Counted from the stretch's first letter, positions 9,178 through 20,521 are shown. The stretch is 64,000 nucleotides of DNA from Fontibacillus panacisegetis (GCF_900102215.1 NZ_FNBG01000002.1:251084-315083); one strand, 5' to 3'. The notes: generated by a model from the sequence alone, not told the origin. Numbers and translations are program-made.

Positions 9178-10515
9178 TTATTTCAATTCCTGTTCAATTT
9201 GTGCCTGAGCAGCATCGAGTGCTTTCTTAATGTCTTTGCCATCCTCAAAAATTTCGTTCAAGGTCACAGTACAGAACACGTTATTGATTGTAGGAGACGC
9301 TGAGGTTGATTTGATCATTTGAATCTCACTCTTAACTTCGTTCAACACATCAAACGGGTTATTAACAAAGTACTTAACGAATTGGTTATCCGGATTATGA
9401 GTTACTTCTTCCATATTCCAAACGTCCATATTTAACGGGTCAAAACCAAGGGTATTCCAGATTTCGATGTTAGCATCAACAGTTAATTTCGAAAAAGCAA
9501 GGAAATCCTTAGCCAATTGAATGTCTTTAGCAGTCTTAGTTACTACAGTACCTGTACCGCCGCCACCAACGGATCTTGGCATTCCCTTTTCGAACACAGG
9601 AATTGGTGCAATTGCGATTTTACCAGAGAGGTCACCCATGTAGTTCGTGTATCTGGACATTTGCCAAAGCGGCATGAAAGCAGTTACATAGTTACCTGCG
9701 TTAAATTCACCGTAAGCTTCTTCTGTATCCGGTTGTCCGCCAGCGATCGTAGCCATTACGTTGTTATCTTGAAGATCTTTAAGCATAGTAAGAGCTTTAA
9801 CCATGGCTTCTGAGTTTACAATTGGGTTACCGTTATCATCTGTAAGGTCAGTACCTTGTTGTGCGAGCAATTGGGTAATTTGCCAAGTTGCACTTGTATC
9901 AGCTGTACCCATGTATTTGCCTGTTTTTTCATAGACCTTGATACCTGCTTGCTTGAAATCTTCCCAAGTTACAATGTCTTTATAGTCCACGCCAGCTTCT
10001 TCCAGGATTTCGGTATTGTAAAAAGCTACTGAAGCACCAACGTGATAATCAATTCCATACGTCGTACCATCTTTACTGTAAAGATTAACTCTTGATTGAA
10101 CTAGAGTGTCTCTATAAGGGTCAACTACATCGTTAAGCGATTCTAGTTGCGGTTCACCTTTCAAGAAGTCAGGGAATTTACCAAGCTCGATATCTGCAAT
10201 GTCAGGAGCCCCTACGCCGGTTTGAACAGCGATAGACAATTTGTTGTGCATATCGTCATATGGCATTACTGTAACGTTCAGCTTAATTTGACGATCGGGA
10301 TTAGCTTCATTCCATTTTTTCAGCATCTTTTCAAAGTGCTGACCATGCAATTCTACAAATGTCCAGTAAGACAATTCTGTTGCACTTTCACCTGCTCCGC
10401 CATCGAGAACTGAAGTTTCTCCGCCTGCATTACCTGAGGATGATTTACCTCCACCGCAGCCCCACAAAACTGTTGCCATTGTAAGTACCAGTAACATGCT
10501 TAACCATTTTTTCAT
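9178..10515 (-). CDS. araN: Sugar-binding lipoprotein of ABC importer, AraN-like
   Basis: An extracellular solute-binding protein of family 1, 445 residues from the ATG that follows a GGGAGGGT site (an upstream in-frame GTG lies within the ribosome site). The signal peptide ends in a lipobox, LWGCGGG, so the mature protein is anchored to the outer face of the membrane by a lipid-modified cysteine near residue 20. A Gly/Ser-rich linker follows, then the binding fold (WTFVELHGQHFEKMLKKWNEANP, GAPDIADIELGKF). Neighbouring permeases and arabinofuranosidases point to arabino-oligosaccharides as ligand. Confidence 0.88.
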   Translation of the reverse strand: MKKWLSMLLVLTMATVLWGCGGGKSSSGNAGGETSVLDGGAGESATELSYWTFVELHGQHFEKMLKKWNEANPDRQIKLNVTVMPYDDMHNKLSIAVQTGVGAPDIADIELGKFPDFLKGEPQLESLNDVVDPYRDTLVQSRVNLYSKDGTTYGIDYHVGASVAFYNTEILEEAGVDYKDIVTWEDFKQAGIKVYEKTGKYMGTADTSATWQITQLLAQQGTDLTDDNGNPIVNSEAMVKALTMLKDLQDNNVMATIAGGQPDTEEAYGEFNAGNYVTAFMPLWQMSRYTNYMGDLSGKIAIAPIPVFEKGMPRSVGGGGTGTVVTKTAKDIQLAKDFLAFSKLTVDANIEIWNTLGFDPLNMDVWNMEEVTHNPDNQFVKYFVNNPFDVLNEVKSEIQMIKSTSASPTINNVFCTVTLNEIFEDGKDIKKALDAAQAQIEQELK

Positions 10516-10534
10516 ACTTGACCCTCCCACGTTT

Positions 10535-12226
<1,692 letters not shown>

Positions 12227-12288
12227 TTAGATTATAACTATTATTAAAAATTTAAAGATGATTTAATTTCACATAATTTCAAAATAAT

Positions 12289-12318
12289 TTGACTATTTTT
12301 ACTTTCAACCTTTATAAA
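12289..12318 (+). promoter_or_regulatory. SigA-type promoter for the ArsR-type regulator
   Basis: TTGACT at 12289-12294, an 18-bp spacer, then TATAAA at 12313-12318, about 65 bp before the start codon. It lies in an A/T-rich 320-bp divergent control region whose other content is the inverted repeat near 12076. Confidence 0.6.
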
Positions 12319-12383
12319 ATGCATCATTTGGTTTATGATAATCTAAAATAAACATACGGAATAAAATGAAGGAGGTAAAATTC

Positions 12384-13307
12384 ATGATATACATAAAAGA
12401 TCTAATGAGCGGCATACACATCTTCAAAGCACTCAGCTCTGAAGTGAGAATTCGCATTATTGAATTGTTGGCTAAAAATCAGTCCCTGAACTTGAACGAT
12501 CTTGCCAGTGAACTGAATTTAAGCAACGGTGCAATAACCATGCATATCAAAAAGCTTGAGGAAAGTGGACTTATCGATATCAATACCACAGTAGGAAAAC
12601 ACGGTATTCAAAAAATTTGTTATCTAAATAAAGATAAGCTCATGGTTGATTTAAAAAGCAGTACTGTTGAAAATCTGTATGAAGTAGAAATTCAGGTAGG
12701 CCATTACAGCAATTACCAGGCTTCACCAACCTGCGGGCTTGCAACTAAACAAAGTATCATTGGTGATTTTGATGATCCTCGTTATTTTGCTGACCCACAG
12801 CGGATCGATTCTGAAATCATCTGGCTTGCTGAAGGTTTTCTGGAATACCGGGTTCCTAACTACCTTAAACCTAATCAGTCCTTCCGCGAAATCCAATTCT
12901 CTATGGAATTAGGATCTGAGGCGCCGGGATATTGCGAGGTATATCCATCTGACATTTACTTCTATCTCAATGGAGTTGAAATCGGATATTGGACCAGCCC
13001 GGGTGATTTTGGAGATATCCGCGGCACGTTCAACCCGGACTGGTGGCCGCCTCACCTGAATCAATACGGAATGCTGAAACTCATTCGTATTAATCAAGAA
13101 GGCAGTTTTATTGATGGATGCCGCATTTCTGACGTAACTCTGGATCAAATCCAGCTTGATTACAAAAGTGAAATGACGCTCCGCATCGCAGTAACTGACA
13201 AATCAGCCAACAAACGTGGACTAACGATCTACGGCAAAAATTTTGGCAACTACAGTCAGGACCTATTGGCCCGCGTCCTTTATGACGTACATGAGGTTAA
13301 GAGTTAA
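12384..13307 (+). CDS. ArsR-type winged-helix regulator with large C-terminal domain
   Basis: The ATG is fixed by AAGGAGG nine bases upstream; the protein has 307 residues. Residues about 5-75 form a winged helix (FKALSSEVRIRIIELLAKN, then LNLNDLASELNLSNGAITMHIKKLEESGL). The remaining 230 residues are not a usual ArsR metal domain: they have tryptophan-rich beta-sandwich character (FNPDWWPPHLNQYGMLKLIRIN) and may sense a sugar. It is divergent from the arabinofuranosidase/araNPQ operon and overlaps the 3' end of the convergent araM gene by four bases. Control of the hydrolase operon is inferred from position and from the inverted repeat between them. Confidence 0.8.
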   Translation: MIYIKDLMSGIHIFKALSSEVRIRIIELLAKNQSLNLNDLASELNLSNGAITMHIKKLEESGLIDINTTVGKHGIQKICYLNKDKLMVDLKSSTVENLYEVEIQVGHYSNYQASPTCGLATKQSIIGDFDDPRYFADPQRIDSEIIWLAEGFLEYRVPNYLKPNQSFREIQFSMELGSEAPGYCEVYPSDIYFYLNGVEIGYWTSPGDFGDIRGTFNPDWWPPHLNQYGMLKLIRINQEGSFIDGCRISDVTLDQIQLDYKSEMTLRIAVTDKSANKRGLTIYGKNFGNYSQDLLARVLYDVHEVKS

Positions 13308-14437
13308 GCTTCATTTAATAACCTGAGCAAAGTATGACGATTAAGTCTGACATTGTGAGCTTCTTTCAGACTTTGCTTAAATAAATTATCATCTATCCCG
13401 AGTTCCTCCAGACTGGAGGGTCCACCCGCTTGCTTCAGAAGCTCACGAATGTTCTCTTCAGAAGGCACGTTCGTGATCCAAGCCGATATCTGCTTATGAT
13501 ACTGATCCCATTGCTCTGGCTTAGCGTCCGGGAATTCTCGCCGATCTATCGCATCGTGATAGAGATGAGATATTTCTGCACACGCTACGCCTACTTTGGC
13601 TCCATGCAGCAACGCTCTGTGGCCACGCCGCAAATATTCCATTTCCCAATAATGGGATACATGATGTTCTGCTCCTGAAGCCGGATGTGATTGTCCGAAC
13701 ATCAGCATGGCTATGCCGGATTCAACCAGTGCCGTCATCAATACTCGTATGCCTTCTTCCGTGCGTTTGCCGATCACTTCTGCATGCTTCACACAGGATT
13801 GAAGCGCCTGTTCCGTAATAAGCGCGACCCGTTCGTTGTAAGGCTCTCCCGCTGCAAGATGCGAAAAATTCCAATCGAACAGGGAGGTATATTTGCCAAG
13901 CATATCTCCAAAACCTGCTGCTACGAGACGTTGTGGAGCCTTCTTCAAAATGTCCAGATCAGCGAAGATTGCTACAGGTGGAACAGCTGGTATCGTCTTC
14001 TTGATGCCGCGAATTATCAGAGGCGCTCCTGCTGAGGTAAAGCCATCCACTGAAGGAGCAGTTGGTACTGAGATAAAAGGAATGCCGCATTGATGACTTA
14101 CGAAACGCACGATATCGTGAATCGTACCCGAGCCGACAGCTACAAGTGCATCGCTTATCCCCGGCTCCAGCTCAAGCATTAATTGCACCAATGTTGCCTC
14201 ATCGGCTACGACATCACCCGTCTCATTCGGCGTCAGCTCACACAATGTAAACTCAATACCAGCTACCTTTAAAATAAATGCAAGTTCTTTTCCAGCTGCT
14301 TCATACGTGTTATCGTCAACAGCTACTACAAGTCTTTTAAATTGACGCTCCTGCACATAGGGCACTACTTGACGTATTGCACCGGGTTCTAATATAAGCC
14401 GCTCAAATAAAGATTCTGCCTCTAGACCAACACCCAT
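13304..14437 (-). CDS. araM: sn-Glycerol-1-phosphate dehydrogenase (AraM/EgsA type)
   Basis: A 377-residue iron-type polyol dehydrogenase that reduces dihydroxyacetone phosphate to sn-glycerol-1-phosphate with NAD(P)H. Visible family motifs are VGSGTIHDIVRF (nucleotide binding), SVPTAPSVDGFTSAGAPLI, the metal-ligand aspartate in AAGFGDMLGKYTSLFDW, and metal histidines in SGAEHHVSHYWE and RGHRALLHGAKVGV. AAGGAGG precedes the ATG. As in Bacillus subtilis, it rides in the arabinose operon after araB, though its reaction is not a step of arabinose catabolism. Confidence 0.88.
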   Translation of the reverse strand: MGVGLEAESLFERLILEPGAIRQVVPYVQERQFKRLVVAVDDNTYEAAGKELAFILKVAGIEFTLCELTPNETGDVVADEATLVQLMLELEPGISDALVAVGSGTIHDIVRFVSHQCGIPFISVPTAPSVDGFTSAGAPLIIRGIKKTIPAVPPVAIFADLDILKKAPQRLVAAGFGDMLGKYTSLFDWNFSHLAAGEPYNERVALITEQALQSCVKHAEVIGKRTEEGIRVLMTALVESGIAMLMFGQSHPASGAEHHVSHYWEMEYLRRGHRALLHGAKVGVACAEISHLYHDAIDRREFPDAKPEQWDQYHKQISAWITNVPSEENIRELLKQAGGPSSLEELGIDDNLFKQSLKEAHNVRLNRHTLLRLLNEA

Positions 14438-14485
14438 ACCGATCCCTCCTTTAGATTTTGACTGTGTGCTGCACCTAAAGTGAAG

Positions 14486-16156
14486 TTACTCGGTCGATTT
14501 TTTAATACTTTTAAGCCGTTTCATGACATCATTTTCGCCACGGCCGAAGTAATCGTGCAGCTTGCTGTATTCCTTATACAAGCGGTCATATAGCTCTACA
14601 TTTTCTGGAATCGGCTTGAATGTCTCTTCCTTCACACGAGCCATTTTCTCTGCCGCATCGATGATCGTATCGTAACCACCAGCTGCTTCCCCTGCTGCTA
14701 CCGCAGCAAACATTGCCGCACCAAGTGCAGGTGTCTGTTTGGAATCGGCAACAAAAATTTCGCGGTTGGTCACATCAGCGTAAATTTGCATCAATAGACG
14801 GTTCTTTTGCGGAAGGCCCCCACAAGCATAAAGCGCATCAACTGTCACTCCGTTGGAGTGGAGAGCATCTACGATTTTCCGTGTTCCGAATGCGGTAGCT
14901 TCAAGTAAAGTCCGATATACTTCCTGTGGTTTGGTCAACAATGTCATGCCAAGAATCATACCCGTCAAATCAGTATCAACCAGTACCGAGCGGTTGCCGT
15001 TCCACCAATCCAGCGCCAGAAGCCCAGTCTGACCCGGCTTAAATGCCGAAGCTTCTTTTTCCAGCCACTGGTGAACACCGATTCCTTCTTTTGCAGCCGC
15101 TTCTTTCACATAACCCGGAAGCGACTCCTCTACATACCATTCAAAAATATCACCTACTGCTGACTGACCTGCCTCATAACCATATAATCCTGGAATTATT
15201 CCGTCTTCCACGACACCGCACATACCTTCGACCTGCTTTTCCTCCGTGCCAAGCAGCATGTGACAAATCGAGGTTCCCATCGCCATAACCAGCTTGCCCG
15301 GAGTGACTACACCAACGGCCGGAACGGCAGCATGAGCGTCTACATTGCCGACAGCCACTGCAATGCCTGGCTTAAGTCCCATCATGTCGGCCATCTTATC
15401 GGTTAAACCGCCGGCATTGGAGCCCAGAGAAATAACATCTCCACGTAGCTTAGTCTCTGTCAAATCCTCCAACCTTGGATCTAACGCTTTAAAATATTCT
15501 TTGCTTGGATAACCTTCCTGCTTGTGCCAGATTGCTTTGTATCCCGCCGTACAGCTGTTGCGAACGATGGAGCCCGTCATTTGCGAGATCACCCAATCTG
15601 TTGCTTCCAGAAACATATCAGCCCGCTCATAGATTTCAGGAGCCTCGTCTAATATTTGCCATATTTTGGCTATCATCCACTCGGATGAAATCTTTCCCCC
15701 ATATCGCGGTAAAAAGGCTTCCCCACGTTCAGCAGCTATTTTATTAATTTTATCTGCCTCAGGTTGTGCTGCATGGTGCTTCCAAAGTTTCACCCAGCTA
15801 TGTGGATTGCGGATATACTCGCTGTTGAAGCATAGCGGCTCACCTTGCTCATCAATCGGCAGCATCGTGCAGGCCGTAAAATCGATCCCGATCCCAATCA
15901 CATCCGCCGCATCGATTCCTGATTCAGCAACAACAGCCGGAACAGATCTTCTCAGCACTTCCAAATAATCATCCGGATGCTGCAAAGCCCAGTCGTGCTC
16001 AAGCTTAATACCGGAGTCAGGCAAACGCTCATCAATTACGTGGTGCGGGTAAGGAGTCACATGATCTGCAACCTCACGCCCGTTCGACAAATCTACGAGT
16101 ACGGCTCGACCCGATTGTGTTCCATAGTCTACACCAATGGTATATTTTGTAGCCAA
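14486..16156 (-). CDS. araB: L-ribulokinase
   Basis: Phosphorylates L-ribulose to L-ribulose-5-phosphate with ATP. It has 556 residues, typical for AraB, with the FGGY-kinase phosphate motif [15 protein letters not shown] at residues 8-22, [13 protein letters not shown], the ribulokinase-specific [14 protein letters not shown], and the C-terminal ATPase motif [18 protein letters not shown]. Translation starts at TTG after an AAGGAGGGG site. An AraR box lies about 60 bp upstream, so the gene can be repressed separately from araA. Confidence 0.95.
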   Translation of the reverse strand: MATKYTIGVDYGTQSGRAVLVDLSNGREVADHVTPYPHHVIDERLPDSGIKLEHDWALQHPDDYLEVLRRSVPAVVAESGIDAADVIGIGIDFTACTMLPIDEQGEPLCFNSEYIRNPHSWVKLWKHHAAQPEADKINKIAAERGEAFLPRYGGKISSEWMIAKIWQILDEAPEIYERADMFLEATDWVISQMTGSIVRNSCTAGYKAIWHKQEGYPSKEYFKALDPRLEDLTETKLRGDVISLGSNAGGLTDKMADMMGLKPGIAVAVGNVDAHAAVPAVGVVTPGKLVMAMGTSICHMLLGTEEKQVEGMCGVVEDGIIPGLYGYEAGQSAVGDIFEWYVEESLPGYVKEAAAKEGIGVHQWLEKEASAFKPGQTGLLALDWWNGNRSVLVDTDLTGMILGMTLLTKPQEVYRTLLEATAFGTRKIVDALHSNGVTVDALYACGGLPQKNRLLMQIYADVTNREIFVADSKQTPALGAAMFAAVAAGEAAGGYDTIIDAAEKMARVKEETFKPIPENVELYDRLYKEYSKLHDYFGRGENDVMKRLKSIKKSTE

Positions 16157-16214
16157 ATGAGTCCCCTCCTTGATAAATTTATGCTTTGTGATCTAAAAGA
16201 TATAGATGATTCAT

Positions 16215-16232
16215 ATATTGTACGTACAAGTT
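16215..16232. promoter_or_regulatory. AraR operator upstream of araB
   Basis: On the minus strand AACTTGTACGTACAATAT, a palindrome around TTGTACGTACAA that matches the AraR consensus known from Bacillus. It lies in the 91-bp gap between araD and araB. Confidence 0.88.
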
Positions 16233-16247
16233 AGTGCAAAAAAGTAC

Positions 16248-16937
16248 CTACTTTTGTCCGTAATATGCGTTAACCCCGTGCTTGCGTAAAAAGTGACGAT
16301 CCAATAACGTCTGATCCATGGATGGTGTATCTGAATTAATTTGGAGCATTCGTGCGCTGATCTTGGCTACCTCTTCAAGTACTACAGCGTTATGCACGGC
16401 TTCATGTGCATCCTTGCCCCATACGAACGGTGCATGGGAATGAACGAGAACGCCTGGAACCTGATCCGGGTCCAAATCTGCAAACCGCTCAACAATCACA
16501 TTCCCTGTCTCAAGCTCATAAGCGCCTTCAATTTCTTCTCTTGTCATCGCTCTAGTCACTGGTATTTCACCGTAAAAATAATCCGCATGTGTTGTTCCGT
16601 ATGCAGGAATTCCGCGTCCTGCCTGCGCCCAGCTCGTACCCCAAGGAGAATGGGTATGCACTACTCCACCAATGTTCGGGAACGAACGATACAGGACCAG
16701 ATGTGTTGGAGTGTCAGAGGATGGGCGCAAATCCCCTTCCATGACATTCCCTTCCAAATCTACAACGACCATGTGCTCCGCTCTCAATTCCTCATAAGGA
16801 ACGCCGCTAGGCTTAATAACAAAAAGTCCGCTCTCCCGGTCAATTCCACTCACATTGCCCCAAGTAAAAGTAACTAGTCCGTGCTTGGGCAACTCCAGAT
16901 TCGCTTCCAACACCTGCTGTTTAAGTGCTTCCAGCAT
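16248..16937 (-). CDS. araD: L-ribulose-5-phosphate 4-epimerase
   Basis: A class II aldolase-fold, zinc-dependent enzyme of 229 residues converting L-ribulose-5-phosphate to D-xylulose-5-phosphate. Visible are the phosphate-binding TWGNVSGID near 25-33, [15 protein letters not shown], the zinc histidines in [19 protein letters not shown], the family motif [16 protein letters not shown], a further zinc histidine in [11 protein letters not shown], and the C-terminal tyrosines of NAYYGQK. It is preceded by its own AraR box. Confidence 0.95.
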   Translation of the reverse strand: MLEALKQQVLEANLELPKHGLVTFTWGNVSGIDRESGLFVIKPSGVPYEELRAEHMVVVDLEGNVMEGDLRPSSDTPTHLVLYRSFPNIGGVVHTHSPWGTSWAQAGRGIPAYGTTHADYFYGEIPVTRAMTREEIEGAYELETGNVIVERFADLDPDQVPGVLVHSHAPFVWGKDAHEAVHNAVVLEEVAKISARMLQINSDTPSMDQTLLDRHFLRKHGVNAYYGQK

Positions 16938-16965
16938 TTGCGGTCACTACCTTCCTTAATAAAAT

Positions 16966-16983
16966 ATATTGTACGTACAAGTT
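16966..16983. promoter_or_regulatory. AraR operator upstream of araD
   Basis: AACTTGTACGTACAATAT on the minus strand, identical over 18 bases to the site before araB and about 30 bp upstream of the araD start. A separate box in front of this gene implies an additional AraR-controlled promoter between araR and araD. Confidence 0.88.
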
Positions 16984-17033
16984 ACAATGTAGGAATCCAA
17001 CGATTTGTGATGGATTCCTCTGTTTTGTCTGTG

Positions 17034-18125
17034 CTATTCTCGGTTCATCACTGAACCTCGTTCAACGAGCTCCGGTTGAAACACGGTATCTTTGTACAAG
17101 TTACCTTCTTCAATCATCCCGATTAATTGTCCTGCTGCCATCTCACCCATCAGCGTCTTCGGATGGGTCAACGTCGTCAACTTGGTTCCCAGCGCTACTG
17201 CAAGATTGGAATCGTCGAAGCCCACGATAGACAGATCCTCAGGTATGGACATTCCGCATTGAATCGCTGCTTCCATCAGAACTATCGCTAACTGATCGTT
17301 GTAGCAAATGAATCCGGTAGGCCGATCTTCCTGATTGGAGCTCAACAATTTTACCGCTTCTCTATACGGAAGTTCTCTCTTTTGTTCCGTTGTATAAGTA
17401 ATGACACGATTCGAGGCAACGGCGATGCCATGATCACGATGTGCTGCTAAAAATCCTTTTAGTCGATTTACGCCCTGCATGTCATCCGTTTTAAAAAAAC
17501 CGGCTATCGACTGGTGTCCATTTTCAAATAAATGAGCCGCCGCTTTGTATCCACCCAGTTCGTCATCTACCTTAAGACAAGTACATTCAAGCTCACGGTA
17601 TCTCTCATTGATCATTAAATAAGGGATGCCCTTCTCCTGCAGCTCCAGGTAAAATCCAAGATTCGGATTGCCTTCTGCACTCTTGGTCGGTTCTATAATA
17701 AGTCCGCTAAGCGGTTGGCTCATCATGAGCTGAAGACTTTCCCTCTCTTTGTCTTTGTTGTTGTCTGTACTGGAAAGAAGGAGTCGATACCCGCGGCTTC
17801 TTAACTCCGCTTCTGCCCCGCGAACAATGTGAGGAAAAATGTAGTCCGATATATACGTTGTAATAATCCCGATCGTCTTGACTTGTTCACCTTCCCAGCG
17901 CTGCGGGTTTCTGGCGAATGTTCCTTTTCCTTGAATGCGTTCCAGCCAGCCTTCTTTCTCCAGTTCGCCAAAGGTTTGTCTTACTGTCTGCCGGCTTAAG
18001 CTGAATTGTTCTGCGATTTCATTCTCGGAAGGAAATTGTTTGCCGGGCGATAGCTTACCAGATTGGAGCCACGACAGTAGTTCATTTTTCAACTGTAAAT
18101 ATTTAGGTAATCTTTTTGTCTTCAT
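17034..18125 (-). CDS. araR: Arabinose repressor AraR (GntR/LacI chimera)
   Basis: A 363-residue repressor starting at the ATG after TGAGGTGG; upstream in-frame codons would run into the araA stop and are not needed. Residues about 1-70 are a GntR winged helix (KYLQLKNELLSWLQSGKLSPG, FPSENEIAEQFSLSRQTVRQTFGELEKEGWL), and the rest is a LacI/periplasmic-binding-like arabinose-sensing domain ending with SIVGFDDSNLA and the LTTLTHPK motif. In Bacillus, AraR leaves its operators when L-arabinose binds. Here it sits inside the operon between araA and araD, so it is probably autoregulated. Confidence 0.95.
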   Translation of the reverse strand: MKTKRLPKYLQLKNELLSWLQSGKLSPGKQFPSENEIAEQFSLSRQTVRQTFGELEKEGWLERIQGKGTFARNPQRWEGEQVKTIGIITTYISDYIFPHIVRGAEAELRSRGYRLLLSSTDNNKDKERESLQLMMSQPLSGLIIEPTKSAEGNPNLGFYLELQEKGIPYLMINERYRELECTCLKVDDELGGYKAAAHLFENGHQSIAGFFKTDDMQGVNRLKGFLAAHRDHGIAVASNRVITYTTEQKRELPYREAVKLLSSNQEDRPTGFICYNDQLAIVLMEAAIQCGMSIPEDLSIVGFDDSNLAVALGTKLTTLTHPKTLMGEMAAGQLIGMIEEGNLYKDTVFQPELVERGSVMNRE

Positions 18126-18216
18126 TGTCCACCTCAGCCACCGAACATTTATTATATCCGCTATTGTATCACAGGCCGGGCGAAAGCGGAGGATTCCCTC
18201 TTTCTCTGCTAATCTG

Positions 18217-19710
18217 TTATTTTCCCAAACGATATGCAGCTTCACTCCAGCGTAATTCGTTCTTGAACCGGGCTACTGAGGTATCCTTGTCGATGATTAC
18301 AGCTTCAATTCCAGCCATTTCAGCCCAATCCGTCAGGTTCTCTGCAGTAATTACATAAGAAAGAACTGTATGATGTGCGCCTCCTGCTAAAATCCATGCT
18401 TCTGCTGATTCCCGAAGGGAAGGCTGTGGTTTCCACAGTACACGCGCTACAGGCAGCTTCGGCATTGGCTTTTCAACCTTCACGCCGTCTACTACATTAA
18501 CAAGAAGACGGAAGCGGTTGCCCATATCTATAAGTGATGCGTTGACCGCCGGGCCATCCTGTCCGTCAAACACGATCCGTGCAGGGTCCTCTTTGCCGCC
18601 GATACCTAGCGGATGAACCTCGATGGAAGGACGTGTAGCTGCAATAGTAGGACATACCTCCAGCATATGCGCTCCAAGAATCATATGATTACCTGGCTCA
18701 AAGTGATATGTGTAATCTTCCATAAAGGACGTACTCTTGTTGTTAGCGAGAATTTTCAGTACACGGGTGAGCGCTGCAGTTTTCCAGTCACCTTCTCCAG
18801 CAAAGCCATAACCTGCTTCCATCAATCGTTGTACTGCAAGCCCTGGAAGCTGCTTCAAGCCATGCAAATCTTCAAAGGTTGTAGTAAAGGCTCCAAAGCC
18901 GCCTTCCTCCAAGAAACGCTTCAGGGCTATTTCGATTCGTGCTTGATAAGCAATGGAATCCCGGACTTTTCCTTCGCTCAGTCCAGCTTGAGTAATCGTA
19001 TATTTGTCTGCATATTCGTTAAGTAAAGCTTTTACTTCAGCATCGCTTACTTGATTGAGCAGGTGAACCAGATCGCCGATGCCGTATCCGTTCACCGACC
19101 ACCCAAATTTAATTTGCGCTTCAACCTTATCGCCTTCAGTAACAGCAACTTCGCGCATATTGTCTCCGAAACGTGCTACCTTGAGGCAACGACTTTCCGC
19201 AAATGCAACTGCGGTTCTCGTCCAGCCTGCAATATCGCTTCTTACCTCGCCATCTTCCCAGTGTCCAACCACGATTTTACGGGCGATACCAAGCCGGGCG
19301 CCAATATGACCATACTCACGATCACCATGAGCCGATTGGTTTGTATTCATGAAATCCATGTCAATTGATTCCCAAGGAATGTCACGATTGAATTGCGTGT
19401 GGAAATGCAAAAGCGGCTTCTGTAATTGCGACAGTCCTCTAATCCACATTTTCGCCGGTGAAAAGGTATGCATCCAGGTAATAACACCGGCGCAGGACTC
19501 ATCTCCGTTAGCTTCAAGCAACAGCTTATATATTTCATCCGTGGTCGTTACAATCGGTTTGAATACAATCGGATACGAGAAGACAGGATCTTTCGATAGC
19601 TGCTCTGCAATAATGCGTGAATGCCCTGCTACCTCATCCAATGTCTCCGGTCCATACAAATGTTGGCTACCGGTTACAAACCAAAATGAATACGGTTTCA
19701 ATTTCATCAC
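18217..19710 (-). CDS. araA: L-arabinose isomerase
   Basis: A 497-residue manganese-dependent isomerase of L-arabinose to L-ribulose. The N terminus YSFWFVTGSQHLYGPETL is diagnostic. Metal and catalytic ligands correspond to the glutamates in GFAGEGDWKTAALTR and MEDYTYHFEPGN, the histidine in NHMILGAHMLEVCP and the histidine in GGAHHTVLSYV. A GGGAGG site serves either a GTG or the ATG one codon later. Two AraR operators lie upstream, and it is the first gene of araA-araR-araD-araB-araM. Confidence 0.96.
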   Translation of the reverse strand: MMKLKPYSFWFVTGSQHLYGPETLDEVAGHSRIIAEQLSKDPVFSYPIVFKPIVTTTDEIYKLLLEANGDESCAGVITWMHTFSPAKMWIRGLSQLQKPLLHFHTQFNRDIPWESIDMDFMNTNQSAHGDREYGHIGARLGIARKIVVGHWEDGEVRSDIAGWTRTAVAFAESRCLKVARFGDNMREVAVTEGDKVEAQIKFGWSVNGYGIGDLVHLLNQVSDAEVKALLNEYADKYTITQAGLSEGKVRDSIAYQARIEIALKRFLEEGGFGAFTTTFEDLHGLKQLPGLAVQRLMEAGYGFAGEGDWKTAALTRVLKILANNKSTSFMEDYTYHFEPGNHMILGAHMLEVCPTIAATRPSIEVHPLGIGGKEDPARIVFDGQDGPAVNASLIDMGNRFRLLVNVVDGVKVEKPMPKLPVARVLWKPQPSLRESAEAWILAGGAHHTVLSYVITAENLTDWAEMAGIEAVIIDKDTSVARFKNELRWSEAAYRLGK

Positions 19711-19773
19711 TCAAACGCCTCCCATTAATAATTGCTGTAGATAAATTGCGATGAATATTAGTTATTTGATTTT

Positions 19774-19789
19774 ACTTGTATGTACATTC
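19774..19789. promoter_or_regulatory. AraR operator, promoter-proximal, before araA
   Basis: ACTTGTATGTACATTC, an AraR-like palindrome with one deviation from the strong sites, about 65 bp upstream of araA. Its centre is 40 bp from that of the next operator, close to four helical turns, as expected for cooperative binding on one face of the DNA. Confidence 0.8.
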
Positions 19790-19812
19790 AATGATATATT
19801 ACGTTATTTTTA

Positions 19813-19830
19813 AAAATGTACGTACAAGTT
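19813..19830. promoter_or_regulatory. AraR operator, distal, before araA
   Basis: AAAATGTACGTACAAGTT, carrying the same GTACGTACAAGTT core as the araB and araD boxes. Together with the site at 19774 it brackets the likely araA promoter, so looping or joint occupancy should give tight repression. Confidence 0.88.
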
Positions 19831-19898
19831 GAGATGACTTTATTGTATATCCAACATATTCAAATGACAATAGGAAAATGACCAAATATGCAAAAAAA

Positions 19899-19933
19899 CT
19901 CCGACTGCTTTCGAAATCCGAAAGCAGTCGGAG
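19899..19933 (-). terminator. Strong terminator upstream of araA, minus strand
   Basis: A perfect 15-bp stem (19899-19913 with 19919-19933) and five-base loop, followed on the minus strand by seven T after AG. It would end transcripts coming from the WYL/YolD genes or from a small RNA in 19934-20190, and insulates the araA control region. Confidence 0.88.
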
Positions 19934-20110
19934 GGAATTTTAGCTTCTAAAGGGCGGTATATTCTGGACTCAAGCTCCTACCTGTCACCCGTTAAGTTAA
20001 CGGTCTCCAGAGACCTTATGATCAGAAAAATGGGTAATTTGCCCAGTTCAACGGACACAGCAAGCCTTAATTGGCTATTTTGACACTGATTTGGTGTGAT
20101 ATTAGCTCAA
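19934..20110 (-). ncRNA. Candidate structured small RNA or long 3' UTR
   Basis: This gene-free stretch before the terminator at 19899 has three compact hairpins on the minus strand: 20031-20045 (TGGG/CCCA with inner A/T pairs), 20002-20015 (GGTCTC-TG-GAGACC) and 19987-20004 (ACCGTTAA paired with TTAACGGGT, one base mispaired). The second and third share bases and exclude each other. No family of riboswitch, T-box, 6S or SRP RNA was recognised. It may be an independent small RNA, or simply the 3' UTR of the yolD transcript; the 5' end is not defined. Confidence 0.35.
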
Positions 20111-20188
20111 TAGTGGCGCTTCTGTCCGTAAGATTGTTTTTCTATTCTATAGAAATGATACTTGTACGTGTCTCGCCATGTAACCTTA

Positions 20189-20521
20189 CTAGAAATCAGT
20201 CGATAAAATACGATCCAGCGGAATCCATCTATAGTCTCCGTCCGGGAGATGCACCTTAATCTCTCTGCGATAAGTTTGCACCGCTGTAACGATACCGCAA
20301 ACCTCTTCCTGCTCAAATTCGTCAAACAACTGCATTTTTACACTACGATGATCATGATAAGACTCCGCCAGCGTACGCTCAATCAGTTCAAGCTCCTGAC
20401 CATCCAACGCTGGCATCGAACGCATTAATGGCTCGCGATTTTTTCGAAGAATCGCTTCCTTATGCTCAGGGAGCATCATCCGGGATGCCCACAATCCGTC
20501 ACCATTTAATTTATCCCCCAC
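20189..20521 (-). CDS. YolD-like protein
   Basis: A 110-residue protein starting at GTG after AGAGGTG. DGLWASRMMLPEHKEAIL near the N terminus and the later IPLDRIL pattern are those of the YolD family, whose members often sit next to the Y-family polymerase UvrX and are thought to take part in UV-damage tolerance; the biochemical role is unknown. No polymerase gene is nearby here. It overlaps the preceding WYL-like gene by 11 bases, and the pair shares a LexA-controlled promoter, which fits an SOS role. Confidence 0.8.
   Translation of the reverse strand: MGDKLNGDGLWASRMMLPEHKEAILRKNREPLMRSMPALDGQELELIERTLAESYHDHRSVKMQLFDEFEQEEVCGIVTAVQTYRREIKVHLPDGDYRWIPLDRILSTDF

Noticed and set aside
20157-20175. 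AraR-like half-site ACTTGTACGTGTCTC
   Set aside because: Only one half fits the AraR palindrome and no arabinose gene starts nearby; it lies past the yolD stop codon.
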